From Paramecium tetraurelia (taxonomy: Eukaryota; Ciliophora; Oligohymenophorea; Peniculida; Parameciidae): DNA of 64,000 bases. The stretch lies in NCBI RefSeq assembly GCF_000165425.1, contig NW_001799043.1, positions 1-64,000 on the forward strand, in the 5' to 3' direction. Below are positions 24,596 to 36,431 of the stretch, piece after piece. The position numbers and the translations under genes were made by a program. Each line of letters begins with the position of its first letter. Position 1 is the stretch's first letter. The notes below the pieces were generated by a model. It was given only the letters and a program-made list of their open reading frames with translations. It did not search any database and had not been told where the DNA came from.

Positions 24596-25189
24596 TTCAT
24601 ACCCCTTCTTTCTTCAACTATTGATATCATTCTCCGTGTAATTGTTCTTTATTTTGAGAATTTATTAATGCTGTTATATAAATTAATCATAAATATATCA
24701 GCACAAAATATATTGTATACTGATTTACACATTCAACAAACCAATTGATGAGTTATTTAAATATTCTCAATATAAATTAAACTGTTCACAGTTCTCTCAA
24801 TATCTAAAACTGTTATTAGAAATAGAAGAACATTATGTTACACGGATCTTTTTCTATTATAATAATATATTAGTTAAATAATATGATTCATAATATTTGA
24901 GTATTATATAATAATATAATAAATAGTCAAAATAAAATATAAATGATATCGTTATGAAGTTAAAGTGAAGTTTGAGTGTCTTAATTTTTGTAAATTTAAT
25001 ATTAAATTTTTCAGAAATGGAGATTGATCTATAATATTTTATTGAGTCTTGTAGAAATGGAGATTAAACATCGGCAAACAAGTTCTCTAGAAAGACAATA
25101 TAGAATAAATTAATAATGCGTTGATTTTATGATTTTTAAACTATCGATATATGAAGAACTTTAATTAATATTTTTATCATCTTTAAAAA
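24596..25189. other. Intergenic between divergent genes
   Basis: About 590 bases of AT-rich DNA between the divergent RING-H2 and TMBIM-like genes, presumably holding both promoters. No gene or RNA was recognised. Confidence 0.5.
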
Positions 25190-26218
25190 ATGTACAATAA
25201 TTCTAACCAAGATTATTACTAATACAATCAGAATACTTAGCAGCAGTATCAACAATAATAACAACAACAATAATATTATAATCCTTAGGCCTTTGACACA
25301 TCAGATGGAAAAGCTTAAAAAGCTAATAATAATTTTGGATGTATATTATGATTTAGATTATTTAGACATGGGGGACTTTTAAGATTCTTACATTAGAGCA
25401 GATTTCGTCAAAAAGGTGTACACTCTTTTGACAATGGAACTTTTGATCACCTTAGGAATGATTGCTTTAGGACTATACACAGGGATGGCTAATTGGCTAG
25501 TATAGATAGAATTGGATGATGATGTCATCCTTTGTTATTATCAAGCTTTTGGACCCATGTATTGTGAATCATATCATTATTAAACTATCTAACCTTATCC
25601 TACTTGGCTATTCTATGTGTCTTTTTTTGTTGCATTGATAATGTAATGTGCACTATACTGTGGTGGAAATCTTGCAAGAAAAGTAAATTATATGGTAAAA
25701 CTTAGGCTCCTGTTAATTACATAGTCCTATTTCTATACATTGTATTCTTCGGATTCACTCTAACAACCTTTTGCATATTAATGGCCATGTATTGGGGATA
25801 GGCTATTGTTTGGTAGGCCTGGGGAATCACTTTTATAATAGTTTTGGCATTGACATTATATGCATGCAAGACGAAAACTGATTTCTCTTTCAAAAGTATC
25901 AACTATTCCATATTTTTAGTTGGTGCAATTTTCATTCTATGTCCAACCATATTGATGTTAGCCATCATGTTATGCATTTGGTGGAGTTATGCTGTCTATA
26001 TCTTGTTGTGTACCCTATTTATAGTAATCTATGGATTCTATTTGATATGGGAAACCTAATTGATTATGGGCAAAGGAGTAAGAATATTTATAATATTATT
26101 ATAGAAACTAAAATTATCAATTGACGATTATGTGATTGGATCATTGTTGCTCTACGCTACTATAATTTAGTTGTTCCTCAGAATCATAGAAATCTTAGCC
26201 ATAGCCCGTGGAAAATGA
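25190..26218 (+). CDS. TMBIM / Bax-inhibitor-1 family membrane protein (Lifeguard-like)
   Basis: 317 aa with introns 25341-25365, 25683-25705 and 26078-26104. A Tyr/Gln/Asn-rich N-terminal tail of about 55 residues is followed by the family's conserved start (RADFVKKVYTLLTMELLIT) and seven hydrophobic segments. The patch YACKTKTDF corresponds to the usual YA.QTK.DF. The end, DDYVIGSLLLYATIIQLFLRII, matches the C-terminal di-Asp pore region of BI-1/LFG proteins. These proteins sit in ER or Golgi membranes and leak calcium, dampening stress-induced death. Confidence 0.9.
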
Positions 26219-26397
26219 AAGTTATAATAATAATAATAATATCAATATCAACATTACTTAGATTGTGGTGATCAACCATCCAGTTTATTTAGTACCTTTT
26301 TAATTTTATTCGATTATGGTTTCTAATTTAAATCTTTTTTTTTAAATAAAAAGGACATTGAAAGTAAGAAATTAAAAATATTTTCATTAGAATATTT

Positions 26398-27724
26398 ATG
26401 GATCAAGCTACATAGGATTTACAAGAAAATTGGAACGAGGTAAATGATTATTGTTAATTATCAAGCAAGTCGAAACTTTCGAAGAATTAACATTGAGCAA
26501 AGATTTATTGAGAGGCATCTTCTCTTACGGTTTCGAAAGACCATCAGCCATCCAACAAAAGGCCATTAAACCAATCATACTTGGCAAAGACGTATTGGCA
26601 CAAGCCTAATCAGGTAAAGACTCTAATTTTACTATATCTAATAGGAACTGGAAAGACAGGTACATTCACCATTGGTGCCTTACAAAGAATTGACCCAAAT
26701 TAGAGAAAGACCCAAGTCATCATTTTGGCACCAGTCAGAGAATTGGCAAAGCAAATTTATGATGTTGTCAAAGGAATAGGATAATATTTAAATATCGAAG
26801 CCTTTTGTTGCATTGGAGGAACCTCAACTCAAGAAACCAGAGAGAAATGCAAATAAGGTGTGCACATCATCATTGCCACTCCAGGAAGATTGATTGACAT
26901 GATGAAAAACAAATATTTGGATGCCACATTCATGAGATTATTGGTTGTTGATGAAGCTGATTAGATGTTGGATCAAGGATTCAGTGATAACTTCGCTGAA
27001 ATCCTTAAAATGGTACCAGGAGATATCTAAATTGGTATACTTTCATCATATATTCTATATAGCATTGTTTAGTGCAACATTCCCATAAGAAATTATTGAA
27101 TTGAGTAAATAATTCTTAAGAGAAGGAACAGCAAAGATTTTAGTCAAGAAAGAATAATTGACCTTGGAAGGTATTAGATAGTTCTACATTGCCATTTAAT
27201 AAGAAGACCAAAAGTTCAGAGTTTTGGTTGAATTATACAAGAATCTTACAGTTTCATAATCAATCTTATTTTGCAATTCCAAAAAGACAGTCGATGATCT
27301 CCATGATAAATTGACAGCAGAAGGATTTACAGTCAGTAAAATCCACAGTCAAATGGAATAAAAGGAAAGAGAATAAGTAATTTTATCATCTCTACTCTTT
27401 AGGTTATGTAAGAATTCAAAAAGGGAGCTGCAAGAATCCTAGTATCGACAGATCTTATGGGAAGAGGTATTGATGTTCAATAATTATCTTTGGTTATCAA
27501 TTATGAATTCCCAAGACTCAAGGAATAATATATTCACAGGTATCATTCATTTTAATCTATTTTTTAGAGTTGGAAGAGCTGGTAGATATGGTAGAAAGGG
27601 AGTTGCAATCAACATGGTCGCTCAACAAGAAGCTAATCTCTTATTAGAAGTTGAAAAGTATTACAACACTAAAATCGATGAGATGCCCAAGGATTTGGCT
27701 GAAGTAGAGAAGGAATTAAGTTGA
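26398..27724 (+). CDS. eIF4A: Translation initiation factor eIF4A (DEAD-box RNA helicase)
   Basis: 395 aa, the usual eIF4A length, with introns of 26 nt directly after codon 14, then 26614-26644, 27035-27062, 27377-27402 and 27540-27567. Motifs in order: Q motif ([12 protein letters not shown]), Walker A AQSGTGKT, PVREL in place of [28 protein letters not shown] and HRVGRAGR. As part of eIF4F it unwinds mRNA 5' leaders. The first intron appears to end in AAG rather than TAG. Confidence 0.96.
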
Positions 27725-27909
27725 AAAATCAGTATATGTATAAATAAGAGTATATATATTAAATTAAACCATTATTAGTATATAATCATTCTATTTTTAA
27801 GAAATATAGAATACAAAAATTGTTTAAAATTGATTCCCAATTTTATATAATCAACTTAATTATTCTTAATGCAGAGAGCATTATTTAATCAATGTAATAA
27901 ACACAGCAA

Positions 27910-28602
27910 ATGTAAACAAACCCATAATCAAAATTTTTACACTCCCCTTATCTCCAAAATATAACAGAAAGTGTCAATTAGGAGCAAATTCTTAAAAATG
28001 AGTAAAATCTTACGTCAAAATAAAATACAGAAGATAATCAAAGTTATCCTATAATCATACTCATTTTATGTGTTATGATACTTATATATGTCTGTGGAGT
28101 CATTTTTGAAGTTTCAAGAAGAAAAAAACTCAAGAAGAATATAGAACAGAGATTAATCTAAGAAAACATGTACTCAATTCAAAATAACATAGTTAAAATA
28201 AGCTAAATCTAAGATTCTCTACAAAATTCCCTTTGGAACCTTAAAACGATCAATAATTAAAAATGTAATACTAAGTTACTTAAATTCAAAACAATATAAG
28301 TACACCATAATAAACTAGAATTATAAGTAACTCAAGAAAAATAATAAAATCTATGGTCTGCTGAAGGAAATATAGTACTATAATCTAACTAAGAAATACA
28401 AGTTCATCTTAGAACTTCTCTCGATTCTGATTTATTTCAGAAGATAAAATCAATTGATTATATATACTTACTTTAACTATATTAAGGATCCTTTAATGAA
28501 TAAGAAAATAAGTTCTTAGGAAATTGTAAAGTTTATGGATGTTAAGGAACATAAGATCAAAATTTTAATGGATCATTTGAACTGTAAAAAGTATCTCAAT
28601 GA
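27910..28602 (+). CDS. Single-pass membrane protein with helical and MORN-like tail
   Basis: One uninterrupted frame of 230 codons from ATG 27910 to TGA 28600. About 45 polar residues precede a strong membrane segment (YPIIILILCVMILIYVCGVIF), which is followed by basic stop-transfer residues (SRRKKLKK). The rest is an amphipathic helical region, then a Gly/Asn-rich part (LGNCKVYGCQGTQDQNFNGSF) recalling a degenerate MORN unit. No family is recognised. An extra exon past a 37-nt intron-like segment is possible but not needed. Confidence 0.7.
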
Positions 28603-29535
28603 AATTATATTTATATTTGACTTATAGAGAAATTAATATAATACAACAAAGTTATTTTCATTATCTACTTCTTAATGAGATATAAACAATGTAATTATAA
28701 TTAATTTTCAATAGTTTAATTCTATGTTGTATTAAAACGCTGATTAATTAAAAAAAACAATAATTTAAAATCCATTTAATTGCAAAATTTAGTTATTATA
28801 CATATCAAGCATAAATAAGATAGAATTTAGAATGAAATATTAATAATCATCTAAGAAAATGTAATAACGAATATGTAGTATATATCTATATGAATTGATC
28901 CTCTTGCTAACAAATGATTTTCATCAATACTTAAATTACATTTCAAATGTTTCAATCTCTATTCTTATTCATCTCCATTTTAACAACGATCAAAGTGGTT
29001 ATTAATGCAAATTAAATAAATAAATGAATATATATTGTTAGGTAATTATTAAAATATTCTATCAAATCAAGACATAAGTATGATAATGGAACAATATTGA
29101 AATAGAAAAATAAGTTCTACTTAAAAAATAAAATTAAGAGAGGATACTTTTAAGACAATTAATCAAATGATACTTCATTATTTAATCTCAAATTATAATA
29201 AAATTAGATGAATTTATGAAAAATGTTCACCCTATTTCGATAAAGTACTTTAACTAGTTAATCAATACATATTATAATTATAGAATATTTCAAATCTTTT
29301 GGTTTATTTATTATGATATTTTTCCTTTTCAATTTTCTATGCGCATTATTTTTATTTTCTTAAAAACGATGCAAAAAGGTATCTTAATATTCATAAAATA
29401 AGATGAGTTAAATGGTAAATGCTAATCCATATAATGTAAAATTTTATTTATTATTAATTTAATAAAATTATAATTCATCAGAACGGTGTGCAATATATTT
29501 TGTTAGCAAGTATAATATATATTAATTTTATAAAT
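28603..29535. other. Intergenic, long for this genome
   Basis: About 930 bases of AT-rich DNA. Only short scattered open frames are present; none has a clear start, domain or consistent splice. I see no RNA gene. Confidence 0.5.
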
Positions 29536-30255
29536 ATGTAACAATCCTACGATTGCCCAATTTGTTTAAGCATTTCTGTGGATCCTATCCAACTTTCTCA
29601 ATGCAATCATATATTTTGCTCTGCTTGTATCGTAGATTTACTAGATTACAACAATTAATCCTACAAGTGTCCATTATGCAGATAACTTTACCAGAAGAAT
29701 GAACCATTAATTATTAATTAAGAACTGGCTAAAAAGATTAAGGAGAGTAATCCTGAACTATATGTATAGAGATAATAGCAGATTCTCTAATAACAAATGA
29801 TGTTACCAAATCAAATTAAAGTCAGTGTTGTATATGGTAACCTATATGAAAAAATCAAAAATAATGATAAAAATTAACACCAATGGACTTTAGTTGTGAA
29901 AATGGATTATAATAAGGAATCGGACAGAGTTGCACTTAAGAATTTCGACATCAATAATATGATTGAATCTGTTACATATTAATTACATGCAACTTTTCGT
30001 CCAAGTGTAGTTACAGTTAAACAAGCTCCATTTCAATTACAAAGACTAGGTTGGGGAACATTTATGATTCCTTTCCTCATTAAATTTAAGAAGGAATACA
30101 ATATTCCTAATTTGACAGTCGATCACTATCTTAGTTTTTAGGGAAATGGATCATTGCAAAAATAAATAACTAAATTAGATATAAGTAATGTGAAAGAATA
30201 TCAAGAAATATCAGAATAACAGAACTAATAGCAGCAACTATAATAACAATAATGA
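29536..30255 (+). CDS. RING finger + YEATS domain fusion protein
   Basis: 239 aa without introns. The first 50 residues are a canonical C3HC4 RING: Cys7, Cys10, Cys23, His25, Cys28, Cys31, Cys45, Cys48. After a helical Gln-rich linker, residues about 92-205 show a YEATS pattern: a QHQWTLVVKM strand, a LKNFDI...ESVTYQLHATF block with the characteristic LH, then PFQLQRLGWGTFMIPFLIKF with the conserved GWG. A Gln-rich tail ends it. YEATS domains read acylated or crotonylated lysines on histones; RING domains recruit E2 enzymes. Together they suggest a histone-directed ubiquitin ligase, which is inference. The fusion is unusual. Confidence 0.88.
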
Positions 30256-30413
30256 TTAAAATTATAATCTTTAATCAATCCTTTACAGATATATATTATT
30301 ATCATTAAATTATATTAACAGACTAATTAAACGTAAATATCAAAATTGTACTCTCCACTTAATGTATAGAGTTTAGATCAAATTGATATTCAGTTATTTA
30401 AATTTATTATTGA

Positions 30414-32650
30414 ATGGAATTTAATTAATACAAAACAAATGAAGTCAAATCAAATCCAAAATACAAGGGGCTGTTATAGTGGGGTGTATAGAATGGAGTG
30501 TTGATGAAGGGTGTGGATTTTCCAGCTTCATTCGGAGATGTCATAGGAGTAGTCGCCTCTGAAGACTTGCCATCAGATACTGTATTATTATTGATTTAAA
30601 TGTCATTAGGTAATTATTTGCATACCTTAATCATTGATTATTTCACCTGATAAATGCAAGTAGAGCACTCTCATAACAGTGTACAACAGTCATCCAGAAA
30701 TGTTTGATGAAGAAGAAACTAATGAGGCAGAGTTTAACATTTTAAGTATCAATCTCTTGTATCTGAGCATTTTACATGTTCAATGAAAAGAAGAAAGGGG
30801 AATAGTCATTTTATTACCCTTACATTTAGGCGATCTAAACTAGCAACACATTAATGGCTTGGTCGAATGAGGATTTGCAGAAAATTGAAGATCCTCTTAT
30901 ATTAGAAGAATTTTAATTAATTAAATAAGATTTCTTAGGGTTATGGAGTAAGGCCAAGTTAATCTTTGATAACGCTTAGGATATATTTGGAGCCCCAAGA
31001 ATAACAGATAAAAGTGACTTTTTTTGGGCAATAGAATGCGTTATGAGCAGATGTTTTGGATGGGCTCTTAAATCTACTTGTCTAGTTCCCATAGCTGATT
31101 TCCTTAATCATTCTAATAAAGCATGCACACATTATATGGTTCATTCAGCATTGGAAAAGGGTAGTTTTTCTAAATCAGAGGTGTAAGCTAATTTTCAAAA
31201 ACAATATGTCATAAAAAGAAACAATATGAATTTGAGTATTTTAGGTATTGAGGCTGATAATGAGATACAGAAATGGAAAGATGAGAAAATTAAATTTATT
31301 TTAGAGAATAAACAGTGTTTAAGAGATCAGGACTTACTAGTAGATTTGGAAGGAGCATCTATAAATGAGCAAAGAGATATCATAAATAAGATCCATTATG
31401 AATAGATTATTTAAGATCCGAAGTTGAATATATGGGATTTGGAGTCTATCGCTTCATCTGATAGTGAAGATAATGATTCTGATGAAGAAGTTAAATTAGA
31501 GAAGTTTTAACAATATGAGATTTTGAAGATTAAGGAATTGGCAGAATGGAAAATTAGAGAAGAATAAAAAAGAATAGAGAAAGAGTTTTAGTCTATCAAT
31601 TTGAAAAATCAACCTATTGTTACAGTAACCTTGAATCCAGGTATGATGTATTATAGATATAGTAGAGAAGAAAAATAAGGTAATAATTCGTGGATTACCA
31701 TAATATCAGATTGAAGCCATTAAGGCAAAGCTGTTAATTATCAATGGGAGATTAAGGAAGCAACAATAAGAAAAGATTTTGTCTGAAGTTGATGATGTGT
31801 AAAGTAGAGAAGATTAATAATGGGATTGGTTAGATGAATATGATTAAGAAGCCTACTTTTGCATTACAACTACAGCTCCAATTAAGAAATTTCAATAAGT
31901 GACTGTTTCATACGGGAAGAGAACAAATAGATTTTTAATATGTTGGTATGGGTTTGCATTGCTAGAGAATGTGTACAGTTCGTTTAATTTTAGAGTAATT
32001 AGCTGACTAATTAAAGTTATGGCTGAATACTGTGATCCTGGAAGATAAAGAGAAAACCTTAGATTAGATCTTGAACACAATAATTATTAAAAAACTAATA
32101 TATGAGGATGAATCAATTGTAGACAAGATTTCATACAACGGTTACGAAATACCTATTTCATCTTTATCCAAGGAGTTTAGAATAAAAAAGAATAAGTTGA
32201 ATATAGACATAATAAGCGTTTTGCGATTATTCTTATAGATAAAATACGGGAAGGAAAAAGATTTGTTGAGTACGATTCCTATGTCAATTGATTATGAAAT
32301 TGATGTGCTGCAATTTTACTATTCATTGTTACAAACCCTGATGAAGTCTTATTCTTAAGATTTGGTTCAAGATCTTAAAGAATTAGAGTAGACATTTGAA
32401 TATCCAAAAAGATTTGCTGTATGAATTGGTGTTTGATTATTATTAGATCTATATCAATAAAGAGCGGAAGGAAATTTTAATAAGCCAAAGTTAAATTGTG
32501 GAAGAGGCAATCACGATATTAAAAAGGTTTAAGGAAACATAAAAATTGAGGGATAGCTATGTTTCCGATTTGAACATAGAGACAGTGTCAACAATTTCTA
32601 TAATAAAGGGATTAAAGGATTATCTTAAATTATTATATGAATTTTTGTGA
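30414..32650 (+). CDS. SET-domain methyltransferase of the RuBisCO-LSMT/SETD3-6 type
   Basis: About 706 aa with introns 30582-30609, 30746-30767, 31641-31662, 31995-32016 and 32365-32386 (the last with a weak GTT donor). The start of the SET region shows VIGVVASEDLP and VIICIPQSLIIS. The core has WAIECVMSRCFGWAL and the cofactor-site signature VPIADFLNHS, typical of SETD3/SETD6/LSMT. A long acidic insert follows, and a helical C-terminal substrate-binding part makes up the last 250 residues. These enzymes methylate lysine or histidine on non-histone proteins. The target is unknown. Confidence 0.88.
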
Positions 32651-32754
32651 TTTAAATATTGATATGCTTTATAATTGATGTGAGTAATTGAACATGGTTG
32701 TCGTTGAATAGAATTAAATGAAAACATCTTAAGAATATCATTAAATAAATAATC

Positions 32755-34309
32755 ATGTTTTTATTGTTGGTAATATGGGGTATTGCAGCTAGCTCTTTAT
32801 TGAAGAATACCAACTCATTATATGAAGAATGGAGACATAAAGCATAAGCCTTAGTTACTAGAACACCAATGGAAATGATAAGATAAACATTAGGATTAAG
32901 AAGCTTAGATTCAGATGATGAAGAATAGTTTATTATTCCAGAGACTAACGGAGATCTAAAACACTCTAGAGTAGTCAGAATGATGGAAGAGAAAGGAACA
33001 CCCAATCCTCCAGTTCCAGTAGTTAATAATACAATTAATGAATATTTAAGATAAGGACCACTGATCCCACTCAAGTGTTATCTTGGTTAGCCCATTCTTA
33101 TCAACGTGACTTAGCATTACTGCTTCAAATAGAAAGTCACCTATCTTTAATACTAAGATATTTCAGTCAAAAATTCAGCCAATTGCACCATTAGGTATAG
33201 ACTGCATTATGGGTGTTTGTGTCCTCCTGACTTTTATGGAGATTATTGCAAGAATTGGAATCCTATAGTCTGTGAAATAGAGTAACCATCTAAGAACTGC
33301 AAATTAGTTGTAGACGAAGACTATTACAATAAGAAGATAGATGGTAATCCCCCTTGTAATTAGTTTAGGAGTAGTTAGTTTGTGGATGTACAATTATTGA
33401 ATTTATATAGAATGTGAGAACAGTCTGCTATAACTATTACTAAAATCTACTGAATACTAGTGTATTTTATCCTGAAGAGAATTACACAATCATTTGGAGT
33501 AATTACACAAAAGGGATCAGTGCCTTGTTGCCTCAATAATACAAATATTCAGCTCCAATTCCTGAAGATCCCAATGATCCATAGTAATACATTCAATTTG
33601 CCACAGCCTCAGAAGAAGCAGAGAAGGAATACTTCAAATATGAATAGAAGGCATGCACTGGAGTTGAATCAAACACCTTATGCAGTTCCTTATTGTTCAA
33701 CATAAACCCTTACGTAAGGTTTATCAATTGGACATACTTATCAGAATCCGATACTACTTACATAGATTACGATTTGACACTCGTTGAAATGTTAGGATAG
33801 AACTACTTCTAGGTTCCCATTAAAGTTACTAAATCTACTCCTTTGTTTGGCAGATACTCGTTAGAAATTGGATTTATTCTACATCTCTACGGGTATAATG
33901 AATTATATGCAACAAATGGATCCAATGTTACAGCCTAAAATAGTTCAAAGGAGTATTAACCCCAATTGTAACCAAAAATCTTATTTTTTGAAGACTAGTT
34001 ATATGAAGGTATTAATGTGAAATAAATATCAAAGAACCTGCTTCTTCAATTAAGTAATTAGAAGGAAAGGCAAGAGCCGGATTAATAATTGCAATTGTAA
34101 TATTACTCATTGCAATTCTATTGATCTACAAATATAGAAACACTCTGACAGAATGTTGTTTCCCTCGAATCGACAAAGTAGTCCCAGAAAAATATGATAA
34201 TTAAAAAGGTTGTTGTGAAAAGTGTTTCGATTGTTTCAAAAAGGATTAGGGTCATCGTCATCATGTAGCCGAACCTAATTCTTAACATTAAAATTAAAGT
34301 TTGGAATGA
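32755..34309 (+). CDS. Type I membrane glycoprotein with EGF-like Cys motif
   Basis: 501 aa with introns 33388-33410 and 34009-34034. The N-terminal MFLLLVIWGIAASSLL is a signal peptide. The ectodomain has several N-glycosylation sequons (NVT, NCT, NYT, NGS, NSS), spaced cysteines and an EGF-like end, GCLCPPDFYGDYC. A single membrane segment (GLIIAIVILLIAILLIY) is followed by a short cytoplasmic tail rich in Cys (CCF, GCCEKCFDCF) and His, a likely palmitoylation cluster. It looks like a surface receptor or adhesion protein. No family is recognised. Confidence 0.75.
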
Positions 34310-34425
34310 TTAAATACGTATTATAAAATTATTGCTAATTAAATATATAACATTTATAGAAAGATTGAATAATAATACTCTTATTATTCTTGTTACTCTA
34401 AGACACTACTTATTCATTCCTATTA

Positions 34426-35390
34426 TCATTCGAGATTGATTCTTTTTCCATTATTCCACATCCCATATTTCACTCTTCCGTCTGCCATTAAAAATTTACC
34501 TCTTCCGTTCTATTTACCTTCATGCCATTCTCCTTCTAGAACCTTCCCATCTGGCCAAAAATACTTCCCTTTCCCTTATTTTTTATCATTAACATATTCA
34601 CCATGATAAGATCGGCCATCTCCCCATTGATACACTCCATAACCATGCATTTTATTATCCTTCCATGTACCCTTATACCTTCTTCCATCCCCCCAAACGT
34701 ATTCTCCCTATTTTCAATTAAAAATTTTACTTCACCATTTATTTTATTATCAAACCACTCTCCTTCAAAATAGCTGCCATCAGGCCACTTATAAGTCCCT
34801 CTTCCCTACTTTTTACCTTCAAAGTATTGTCCCTCATAAAGTGAATTATCAATCCCTATGATATAAACAACAATCTTATACATTTCTCTTATCCATGTCC
34901 TTATTGATAATCATCCTTCCATTATCCAAAGTATATAACTCCATTTGATTGTTTGTAGACTCCAAATCCGTTTGCTTTATCATTTTACCATTCGCCCTCA
35001 TAAACATCTCCATCGACATGATAAAAGGTTCCTTAACCAAATGCTTAATTATTTTTCCATTATCCAATATATTTGGCCCCGTCTTCCCATACTTGTATTC
35101 CCTATCCATCTCTCTTATCTCCCAACCATTCTCCCTCATATGTTGATCCACTAATAAATTTATATTTTGATCTATATTCCCTTTAAAGTGATTCAGATTT
35201 GATTGTTACTTCATAAGTATATTAAAATACATTCATACTCTTCTTTGGTAAAATATTTCTGCTTCCCCCTCTTACTCTTCTTATCTGTGGTTACTTAGTC
35301 ATTCTAAGACTTATTGAACAGCAGTTTGGTCTATAAATAAGCCTTCCTTGCTTTGTATCCCTTCCATTATTTTTATATCATAATAGCCAT
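34426..35390 (-). CDS. MORN-repeat protein with IQ-like motif
   Basis: Minus strand, about 297 aa if it starts at ATG 35390, with introns of 22, 26 and 23 nt. The N-terminal [13 protein letters not shown] fits an IQ calmodulin-binding motif. From about residue 90 on, some ten MORN units follow (for example [56 protein letters not shown]). Such proteins sit at membranes or the cytoskeleton; in ciliates many are axonemal or cortical. The frame stays open upstream of ATG 35390, and another ATG at 35574 could begin a first exon, so the N-terminus is not settled. Confidence 0.85.
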
Positions 35391-36431
35391 TTTAGTTTAT
35401 AAAATCTATTTCTATGCTTACTTCTAAGTTTCACCAAAACTTCTAGTTGATTTTTACTATTATAGCTATAATAATAAACTTTGTGTTAATGGGTATAATT
35501 TTAATAAGATTACTAAGAGCAAGATGAGATAACAGCTTTATTGCTTTCTGATTTCTTCGTAATGGTGACTTCATTGATCTAATCTAATCTATCTTTTTAG
35601 CATTAAGAACAATTTGAACAGTGTGATCCCATATAAAGTTATACAAATAAACAAATAATTAAAAAAAACTTTTCATTTTTTGATTCTATTTTTAGTTAAT
35701 CCATGTAAGTCCAATTTGATTACGAACGTACACAATCACTCTCCTCATAAATATGTACTTTTCGATCTGATTAGTTGCACTGGCTCATCCTTTTGTTTGA
35801 TGTTACTATTTTGATATAATCTTACTTAAGTACGTTTAATTTTGTATACAAATTTCCCAATAAGTAACTTAATCAAACTACTTTAGATTTATCAAATCTG
35901 ATAAATTATTAATTAAATAATTTAAATTTTGTATATATTATGATATCTTATGTTTAATAATCAAATATTTTTAGGAAGAATGAAAAATAAAATTAAGTAT
36001 ATCCTATAATGATTTTAGAGGTCAATAATAAAATTTTGGGTCTCAAAAGTACAACTAATACGAGAACTAAGGATATTATTATAATTTTATTCTTTAGAGT
36101 TCGAAGAAGAAAATTATAAATTTGCAAAAAATAATAGACAATTAAAGAAATTTAAATAGATGAATGTAAGTCATTTGTCAAATAATTACAACAATTAAAT
36201 GTGTGAACCAAAAATGGAATGTTAAGAATTTTAGAATTTCAATCAAGGTTTTAGGAAATCAAAGATAACTTTATTTTTTATTCTAAAATTTGTAAAATAT
36301 CGAAATAATAAATCTAAAAGAAAATCCACATGAATATAAACTCTTATCTCTGAAAAGAATCATATAGACCCCTAAACAGAATTAGCCATAAAATTTTGAA
36401 AAAAAAAATTATAAAATTAGTTAAATTTTAA
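35391..36431. other. Gap with possible 5' exon and small open frames
   Basis: About 1 kb. The part next to 35391 may contain an upstream exon of the MORN gene (ATG 35574, minus strand). A plus frame of 65 codons at 36009-36206 is basic, without a domain, and may be chance. The rest is AT-rich with nothing recognised. Confidence 0.4.

Noticed and set aside
32652-33074. Minus-strand open frame of 140 codons
   Set aside because: It is the antisense of the signal-peptide membrane glycoprotein gene, which has better composition, a signal peptide and consistent introns.
34945-35154. Plus-strand frames over the MORN region
   Set aside because: The minus strand shows about ten MORN units; the plus frames are shadows.
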